Assembly (NCBI GenBank): GCA_002505405.1
Contig: DAVD01000046.1
Span: 3,418-35,482, forward strand
DNA length: 32,065 nucleotides
Reading direction: 5' to 3'
Source of the DNA: Candidatus Poseidonia alphae
GTDB lineage: Archaea > Thermoplasmatota > Poseidoniia > Poseidoniales > Poseidoniaceae
Made by a program: the position numbers and the translations under genes. Positions 15,971 to 22,500 of the stretch are shown piece after piece. Under the pieces are notes generated by a model. That model saw nothing but the letters and a program-made list of their open reading frames with translations. It was not told where the DNA came from and made no database searches. Positions within the stretch are counted from its first letter, which is position 1. Each line of letters opens with the position of its first letter.

Positions 15971-16930
15971 TTAATTCTCAATTAATCCAAGCGCTACCAA
16001 AAACGTTTTTGAAGTCATTAGTGGGAGATCGTGAGCCGTCAAATAGTCCCTAATGGCCTGGCGCTGCCAGCCCTTGAACGATTTCTTATCCATGTAAACA
16101 ACAACGGTTCCCCCTGGAAAAGCCTGCTGAGTTGAACGGACTGCTTCTTCAATAGCTTGTGCCCAAGTTCCTCCCGGAGGGCCGTCCTGTTTTACAAAAG
16201 GTAGAGCATAAGTTGCAAGCATATGGCCGAGCCAAACTCCATCATAACTTGCGAGGACATTCGCACGAGGAGCATAATGACCACCTCCAAGAGTAACGAG
16301 GACCAAGGAACCTCTATGTTCGGATTCATTCCATGAGGGCTCCGTGGATGGTTCAAACAATCCATCATGGATGATGGTTGCAAGAAGGTGAGCGGCTCCA
16401 ATATGCCCCCATGTGGCTTCAGTAGACCCAACCTCAATGAACAACGAGGGGGCATCTAAGTAAGGACCATGATGAGTGACCTCTAGAGAAAGGTCAAAGT
16501 TTGAAAGTTCAGGTTGATCGGCCCATCGTTGCTTTAGCATCCTCCACCAGGGTGCAAGACGGCTGTTTGGCGGAGGGGCTCTGCCTCCGATGCCGCCGTA
16601 AGTTCCCAATTCCCCAGCCGGCATGTGTGGAATTCCAATCGGATGCAGTGTTAAGGAAGCTTGACCACTCGCAGCTGAGTGTCGTGAAGGGAAAATCACC
16701 TCCATCACACGTTCTCCCGTCGCCTCAAACCAACGGCGGTCAAGATAATTCTCGCTAAGAACATGTTCGGGGAGGTACCACATTCGTACGTTTTCTGATG
16801 CGAATGAACGGTGACCTTCCACATGAGAACCTTCATCCCAAGAACGCATTCCCCTCAAGGCTTCACCTTGATTCAAACTCGCAACATCTGAACAGTTGAC
16901 AACGATGAGAGCGATCGTATTGGCGCCCAT
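15971..16930 (-). CDS. dtdA: D-aminoacyl-tRNA deacylase, archaeal type (DTD2)
   Basis: A 319-residue DTD2 (GEK1-type) proofreading enzyme, found in archaea and plants. It removes D-amino acids from mischarged tRNA and, in studied members, aldehyde-modified D-aminoacyl adducts. Family blocks seen are FPSRHSAASGQASLTLHPIG, LSLEVTHHGPYLDAPSLFIE with VGSTEATW, LVTLGGGHYAPR and VVVYMDKKSFKG. The ATG at 16930 is chosen (MGANTIALIVVNCSDVAS) because GGTGGGAG lies upstream. An in-frame GTG at 16945 would add five residues. It is divergent from the unknown gene at 17000 over a 69-nt spacer, and upstream of proline dehydrogenase on the same strand. Confidence 0.93.
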   Translation of the reverse strand: MGANTIALIVVNCSDVASLNQGEALRGMRSWDEGSHVEGHRSFASENVRMWYLPEHVLSENYLDRRWFEATGERVMEVIFPSRHSAASGQASLTLHPIGIPHMPAGELGTYGGIGGRAPPPNSRLAPWWRMLKQRWADQPELSNFDLSLEVTHHGPYLDAPSLFIEVGSTEATWGHIGAAHLLATIIHDGLFEPSTEPSWNESEHRGSLVLVTLGGGHYAPRANVLASYDGVWLGHMLATYALPFVKQDGPPGGTWAQAIEEAVRSTQQAFPGGTVVVYMDKKSFKGWQRQAIRDYLTAHDLPLMTSKTFLVALGLIEN

Positions 16931-16999
16931 GGCTCTCCCACCCACTCCCTACATTTGACCCCACCGAGGACAAGGTTTCACATATGAAAGGCCCAACTT

Positions 17000-17968
17000 A
17001 TGTCCATGGACGAAGGCCTGCCTCCAGCAATTCCTTTCCTCCCCTCACGGGTCCACCAATACGACGGGGGATTGTTGGTGCTGGGAATGGATGGAGAAGT
17101 ACTTCTCTTGGGCGAGGAATTGAAACCTCGTTATCCTCATGCAAAGCCATTTCCGATGACCATCAGCAATTCGATCGTATTGAATGACAGACTCTACGCT
17201 ACTTGGATTGACGGCGAACTTATGATGGCTCGAATGGGGTGCATACCGCTGGATTCTGCTCCAAAAAGCGGACCACCACGTGCAGACCTGAGAACAACAA
17301 GTACAGTCGAACAAGCGAAGCATCCCGAGGGAAACATCTGGTCCCATGTCCTCAACTCTGAACCTTTAGCCCTCGCTGCAAACGGTAACAGTCTGGTTTT
17401 TGTTTTGTGGAGGAAGGGTCTTTACGGACTCACTCCAGAGGCTGATGAATTATGGAGAATGGCTGAACCAACATGGAACTATCCGAAAAAACGACCAAGA
17501 GATTCTGAGACCATCGCCCTTCATCTTAACGATGATTCATTCACATTGACCTCACGAGGAGGTCGAATACAACGTCGCTCCTTGTTAACTGGGACTTTGC
17601 TTGAGGAATTCATCGCTGTCGGTCCCGAAGCACCGCTTGAACATCATTTCAAACATGACTTGCATGAAATCATTTGTTCCACAACGGGTGAACTGACATG
17701 GATCCATGAGGGAAACCTATTGCGTACACTCAAACTCAACGGTCCCATTCAGTTTGCATCGTGGGATTCTACGTTAGAGGGATGGAGAATTGCAGGGTGG
17801 CGCGAAGAGTTTCTCATTACAGCAACTCGTATTGAACGCCAACAATGGGACGAAATTCCAGTCCACATCGAACCCGTAAAAGGCGGAGCATTGGTTCTGT
17901 TCAACAATGGTACATGGCGCAACAGCCCCTTTGAAGGGACATCACCGGTTGTTGACGAAGAGGAGTGA
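17000..17968 (+). CDS. Unknown protein with beta-propeller-like repeats
   Basis: A 322-residue soluble protein that I do not recognise. It has many short beta-strand-like segments in a WD/PQQ-propeller style, for example GGLLVLGMDGEVLLL, LVFVLWRKGLYGL, FTLTSRGGRIQRRSLLTG and ALVLFNNGTWRNS. The low sequence order and the spaced strand-turn-strand units suggest a beta-propeller, perhaps a binding scaffold; this is inference. There is no signal peptide or membrane segment. ATG 17000 and ATG 17006 are both possible, and neither has a clear ribosome site. The gene is divergent from dtdA and ends 5 nt from the S27ae stop. Confidence 0.7.
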   Translation: MSMDEGLPPAIPFLPSRVHQYDGGLLVLGMDGEVLLLGEELKPRYPHAKPFPMTISNSIVLNDRLYATWIDGELMMARMGCIPLDSAPKSGPPRADLRTTSTVEQAKHPEGNIWSHVLNSEPLALAANGNSLVFVLWRKGLYGLTPEADELWRMAEPTWNYPKKRPRDSETIALHLNDDSFTLTSRGGRIQRRSLLTGTLLEEFIAVGPEAPLEHHFKHDLHEIICSTTGELTWIHEGNLLRTLKLNGPIQFASWDSTLEGWRIAGWREEFLITATRIERQQWDEIPVHIEPVKGGALVLFNNGTWRNSPFEGTSPVVDEEE

Positions 17969-17973
17969 ATCGC

Positions 17974-18141
17974 TCACTCGTTCATGCTTGTGTGGCCGCA
18001 GCGACCGCAAGACTTCCGGTCGTTATGGTGGGCAAGAAAAACACCTGGACCACATTCTGGGCAGTGTTCAGCACGGACGAGTTTGCCGTCTTCGACTTTG
18101 TATTTTGACCACTTTGCAGAGGCCTTAGGACCGTCACCCAT
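17974..18141 (-). CDS. rps27ae: 30S ribosomal protein S27ae
   Basis: A 55-residue protein. It starts MGDGPKASAKWSKYKVEDGK and has a zinc ribbon HCPECGPGVFLAHH...SCGRCGH (four cysteines), exactly the pattern of archaeal/eukaryal S27ae, with the CGPGVF signature. It is a small-subunit protein with no bacterial homologue. The start ATG overlaps the last base of the rps24e stop (TGATG), so the two are translationally coupled. The stop lies 5 nt from the convergent unknown gene. Confidence 0.95.
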   Translation of the reverse strand: MGDGPKASAKWSKYKVEDGKLVRAEHCPECGPGVFLAHHNDRKSCGRCGHTSMNE

Positions 18142-18464
18142 CACTGGTCACCTCCGTTGGAGGAATCATCGGATTTTGAAGAGCCCGAGCGGAATTGTTC
18201 ATGGCGCTTGTTGATGTAACTTGGTTCTACAGCCATTGCTTCTTCTGAGCTGTAGATGTATGCAGTCCCTGTGGTCAAGGGTTGCCCGTATCGAGTTTCG
18301 CAGTCCTTGACGACAATCCACTCTGGGTTTGAACCTGGCTCGAGTGTGCGAACCAAATTCATGATATCCTTTCGAGAAGGTGTTGTTTTTCCTTCGTGTT
18401 TCCAACTGAAGGAGATTTCGATGCGGTTTAGGAGTTTATTTTCTATTCTTTCGTTAATGTTCAT
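18141..18464 (-). CDS. rps24e: 30S ribosomal protein S24e
   Basis: A 107-residue archaeal S24e. It begins MNINERIENKLLNRIEISFS, then TTPSRKDIMNLVRTL, WIVVKDCETRYG, TTGTAYIYSSEEAMAVEP and SYINKRHE, all matching the family. The last ~20 residues form a Ser/Asp-rich tail (SGSSKSDDSSNGGDQ) beyond the usual core. The ATG at 18464 has a strong GAGGTGA site 5 nt upstream. An upstream extension of the open frame to 18500 lies inside spt4 and is not supported. It overlaps the S27ae start by 1 nt, and spt4 ends 10 nt before it. Confidence 0.95.
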   Translation of the reverse strand: MNINERIENKLLNRIEISFSWKHEGKTTPSRKDIMNLVRTLEPGSNPEWIVVKDCETRYGQPLTTGTAYIYSSEEAMAVEPSYINKRHEQFRSGSSKSDDSSNGGDQ

Positions 18465-18474
18465 GGTATTCACC

Positions 18475-18678
18475 TCATCGAATGTTGACTTTGAGAGCAT
18501 ATCGGCCCGGTAGTTCTACTTTCAAGCGCTTGGCTATTTCCGAGCGACCTGGTTGCATGATGATGACGTAGCCTGTCCAATCGGAGGACACAGGGGCAGA
18601 AGGATGACGTGGGCACTGGTCGATCGGCTCTGCGAGGACGAGATGACATTCGCCACATGCAAATGGATTCTTAGCCAC
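18475..18678 (-). CDS. spt4: Transcription elongation factor Spt4 (RpoE'')
   Basis: A 67-residue Spt4. With Spt5 (NusG) it clamps RNA polymerase during elongation. The core SSDWTGYVIIMQPGRSEIAK and the end LPGRYALKVNIR are diagnostic. The zinc site reads FACGECHLVL...DQCPRHP: two cysteines, a third cysteine, and a histidine in place of the usual fourth cysteine, so a C3H site is likely. GTG 18678 gives a family-like start (MAKNPFACG), with GGAAGTGA about 5 nt upstream. GTG 18687 would overlap rpoE1 and has no room for a site. It starts 1 nt after the rpoE1 stop. Confidence 0.92.
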   Translation of the reverse strand: MAKNPFACGECHLVLAEPIDQCPRHPSAPVSSDWTGYVIIMQPGRSEIAKRLKVELPGRYALKVNIR

Positions 18679-18679
18679 A

Positions 18680-19246
18680 TCAATCACTTCCTTCGTTGTT
18701 CTTATCGATTACTTTCCACTCAGGGCATCCCAAGCCAGGTTGCTTGCTGGTGAGTCCAATCTTGGAGCGTCGAGGGTCAGAAGTATCTGGAGACAAGGAT
18801 ACAATTCGGGCTCGGACGAATGAACCGACGCCGATTTGCTTTCCGGTTTTTCGTCCTTCTATCATTCCCTTACCGATGTTTGCCTCTACGGTGTCTTCCA
18901 TAATTTGCGACTTGTGAAGAAGAGCTTCCATTGGACCAATCCGGACGAATGCTCCAAACTCATTGATTTCGGAAACTGCCCCTTCAACGACTTCATAGTC
19001 GTCCATGCAGAAGAGAACAGCGTCGAATTGAACCCGTTGATAGATTGCTCCATCTCCGTGGATAATTCGTCCTCGTCCAATGGTTTTGTGATTGTTTGTG
19101 ACGAGAATAAAGCGGTTCTGTTCGTCAAATCTACCTTCAAAAGCACTCATTGAGAGGCGGTCGATGTGCTGGTCCAATGATTGGCCCTTTCGCATGTATT
19201 CCGCAGGAATACGGATGGTGTCTTCCTTGGTTACTACCTTGTACAT
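18680..19246 (-). CDS. rpoE1: RNA polymerase subunit E' (Rpo7)
   Basis: A 188-residue Rpo7, the stalk subunit that pairs with Rpo4. The N-terminal domain starts MYKVVTKEDTIRIPAEYM and includes GDGAIYQRVQFDAVLF. The S1/OB domain follows with EGAVSEINEFGAFVRIGPME and SFVRARIVSLS. The length fits the family. ATG 19246 has a GAGGTGA site 5-6 nt upstream; GTG 19255 would place this site inside the gene. It is first in the rpoE1-spt4-rps24e-rps27ae operon, a common euryarchaeal order. Its ribosome site lies in a 7-bp inverted repeat, so translation may be controlled. Confidence 0.96.
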   Translation of the reverse strand: MYKVVTKEDTIRIPAEYMRKGQSLDQHIDRLSMSAFEGRFDEQNRFILVTNNHKTIGRGRIIHGDGAIYQRVQFDAVLFCMDDYEVVEGAVSEINEFGAFVRIGPMEALLHKSQIMEDTVEANIGKGMIEGRKTGKQIGVGSFVRARIVSLSPDTSDPRRSKIGLTSKQPGLGCPEWKVIDKNNEGSD

Positions 19247-19252
19247 ATTTTT

Positions 19253-19279
19253 CACCTCATTTGAGACTCCACTGAGGTG
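19253..19279 (-). promoter_or_regulatory. Candidate hairpin masking the rpoE1 ribosome binding site
   Basis: In the minus-strand mRNA, CACCTCA is followed after 13 nt by TGAGGTG, its exact reverse complement, and the latter is the Shine-Dalgarno of rpoE1. The upstream arm copies the anti-Shine-Dalgarno of 16S rRNA (CACCUC), so it would compete with the ribosome. Whether it is folded in cells is unknown. Confidence 0.5.
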
Positions 19280-19375
19280 CGGAAAAAGACGGAAGCCATG
19301 AAGACTAATCCGTCCTTCACCGGGGTTACCTCAGGAGAGAAAGCGACCGAAGTCATTCTGTCCACCGACGACCCC

Positions 19376-19383
19376 TATTTAAT
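19376..19383 (-). promoter_or_regulatory. Candidate TATA box for the rpoE1 operon
   Basis: The minus strand reads ATTAAATA. Initiation about 25 nt downstream (near 19355) would leave a leader of about 110 nt before rpoE1, including the hairpin at 19253-19279. It is the best AT-rich element in this spacer, but the call rests on position and composition only. Confidence 0.4.
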
Positions 19384-19516
19384 TCAAGCGGCAGGAACTT
19401 CGTCCCACTCATGGAATCAAACGGGGATAAGGTGGCTTGTTCGAAACCTTGGGTAAATGGGGTTTTAGTAGTTCAAGTAGCCATAACCCATAACAACCCC
19501 CCGAAGGCGGTCATAT

Positions 19517-22500
19517 ATGATGTCAGCAAGCCGTGGCCCGTCAAACGCCCCTGCACGGGCAAGTTTGCTCATGGCCTTGTTGATGCTCACTGTCGTCATC
19601 TCGCCTGTAATGACCCATCAACCGCTACGAGAAAACGAAGCGGTCCAGCCGACCTCATCAGGCGAATCATGGGATTACTACGGGCAACCATGGAGCCAAT
19701 ATGGCCACACTCCAACGCACAACTTCACAATGCCTAACCACAGCCCCGACGGTGGCCCCGGAGAGGGTAATGTTAGCGACGTTACCGAACTCGCAAGTGT
19801 CGTTGACCCGGTAGTAAACTGGCAGGTGTTTTCCGGCGAAGAAGACGGAAGTGACGCCTATGGCTCTGTCCTTGGTGACTTTACTCAGAGCATCACCGCA
19901 ACTGAAGCAGCCCTGGAACGATGTGGTATTGGAACGCTATCCCCAGTTTTGGTGTCAAGCACCGTTAGCGGAGGTGTTCGAGAAAGTTTCCTTAACATCA
20001 TCAGTGGTAATGACGCCAAAATTGCTTGGAAAGCAAGCTTAGGATCCACCGAAGCCATTCGATCCACGCCAATCATCAATGATATTGATGGGGATGGTTT
20101 TCAAGAGATCATCGTCGTATACGACACAAGTGGTGCTCTGAATATTGATGTGTGGTCACCCCGTTTAACCTGTACGGAATCCAACTGGCAGACATCAGGG
20201 CATTCAAACGAACTTATGTGGTCCTACAGTGATTCTGACCTGAGGATTGGTTCACCATCGCCACATTTTGCAACATCAAACAGCAACCATAAGGCCGTCA
20301 CACAGCCGCTCCTTGCTGATTTGCAACTCGATGGCACCCCTGAATTGGTTTTGTCTGTCGTGGACGACCCAGAAAACAATCCTGTCGTAAAGGTACAATC
20401 CTTTTCCCTCACTTCAACTCAACCATCCGAAGCAGTTTGGAGCGTCACCCTCGACAGAGGAACACATCCCTCTGACCCGGTTTGGGCTCAACTTGATGAT
20501 TCAACCACCTCCGTATTGTTGACAACAATTGACGACACATCCGGCAACATGTGGATTTGGCAAATTGACGGTGGGACTGGCTCACTTGACTGGGAACGTG
20601 TGGCTGTCCAAGGTACAGACTCCGACTCAGATGCGCCACGTTTGCGCTTGCCTGGGCCGGTTATTACGCAACTTGATGCCGATGATGCCCCCGAGATGAT
20701 TCTCACGGTTCCAACGGACGCAAACGGTCGTAGTTCAGGAAACGGAGCCCGTTTTATCGGCATGGAAATCACGTCAACCGAAGAAGTGTTCAATTTCCGA
20801 GCTCAGAACGGTTATGCTGACGCCCAACCACTCCCCCTTGACACGGACGCAGATGAGATTGCAGACCGTTTGTGCTGGGTCACTTGGTATTCAGAATCAA
20901 CGATTAGTTTCAACCGCAAGGGAATGGTTGGATGTACAGACATCAGTGACGAGAATCCGGTCGTAGAATGGACCAGGGATCTGCAACGTGGAAGCGGAAA
21001 TGATAACGACGAAATCGGCGTCTCACCCCCAATTAGTATGAACATTGATGGTGAAGGTACGGATGAAATCGTAGTTGCTTTCGGCCGTAGGCTATGGGCT
21101 TTTGATGGAGACACTGGAGCCTCCGCAGACATCAACGAGGAATGGTCAACATCCCTGACCATGCCTCACCGAACTTGGGCTGCACCTGCAGCAGGAGATG
21201 TCGATGGAGACGGCCATATTGACCTCCTATACGGAGACACCCTCGTATCGCATCGTGCACCAGACTTTGCCCCATCTGCGGACAACCGAGGAATTTCCTT
21301 CAATCCTGCACAAGCCGACCCTGGAGACACCGTCACCGTCACTGGCCAGTTCTCAAACATTGGAACAGGAGAAGCAGAAGATGACCTGGACGCTGCTCTG
21401 TATCAAAACGGGGTTGAGATGAAGAGGGTTCGTTTCACAACAAGCGAGCCGGTCTCACCGTCGGGTGAAGGCGGTCCCCTCACCTTCACAGCACAATTCG
21501 TTGCTGAATTAGGCGTTCATGAATTTGAACTCGTACTTGACCTTAACAGCAACATCAGCGAACACAGGGAAGACAACAACATAGAAACCATGACGTATAC
21601 GGTTGTTGAACCCTATGTTGCACGAATTGACGGACCACTGGCTACGCCCCGAATTAACCCGGGGTCATCTCAAAGCATCAAGATCGAATTAACATCCATT
21701 GGCTCACAGACTGCTTCTTGGACCCTCACATATGATATTTCTTCGCTTCCCGACGGTTGGTCGTTTGGCCCGAGTGGTGCACAAAACCTCAATCCTGAAC
21801 TGACCCCCGAACAACCGTTATCGGTGATCTTTGACGCCTCGCTGCCCTCGTCTGCTCTAGGGGACGAGTCAGGATATGTTGACCTCACGCTCCAACTTGA
21901 TAGCGACCCAACAATCAATGCAACCTACAGACTTCCAGTTGAGGTATTTCGAACCCGCGGCCTGGATTTGGCTGGGCCATCTGGTGTCAACGAAACAATG
22001 GGTCAGGGAAGACCCAATACCGTTGCTAAAGCATGGTTCATGGTCGAGAATTTAGGGAATGCTCAGGAAACCACTACATCGCTAACGTGGACCGCTCCCT
22101 CATGGGGTGGGTCGCCCTCGCTCCATGATGCCAATGGAAATGAGTTGTTCTCAATCACACTTCAACCCGGAGAATCCAGGGAGTTGTTTGCCCATCTGAA
22201 CACACCGAGTAGCGCATCTTGGGGCTCCCAAACCGAAACGACCCTGACCCTTTGTCTCGGCAGCGGCGAAAACTCTCTTTGTGAATCTCTTGAAGTTGCC
22301 TTTACCGCCGTCAAAATATCGGCCATGCCCTCACACCATCGTTCACTTCCTAATGCTACGTTGTCATGGCAACTTGAAGGGAACCTACCCGGTACGGGAA
22401 TGATTCAGTGGAATATGGCTCAAGCTCAGATGCTCCATAGTGAATGGCAGTGGTCCACAAGTGGGGACTGGAGCATTAACGGGACATTCCTCGAAGCATC

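Noticed and set aside
19252..19299. 15-residue open frame in the rpoE1 leader, ending in the Shine-Dalgarno
   Set aside because: It has no ribosome site of its own and is short enough to occur by chance, though an attenuator role cannot be excluded.
19411..19737. 108-residue plus-strand open frame upstream of and overlapping the giant surface gene
   Set aside because: It overlaps the signal peptide region of the surface protein in another frame and shows no protein-like pattern.
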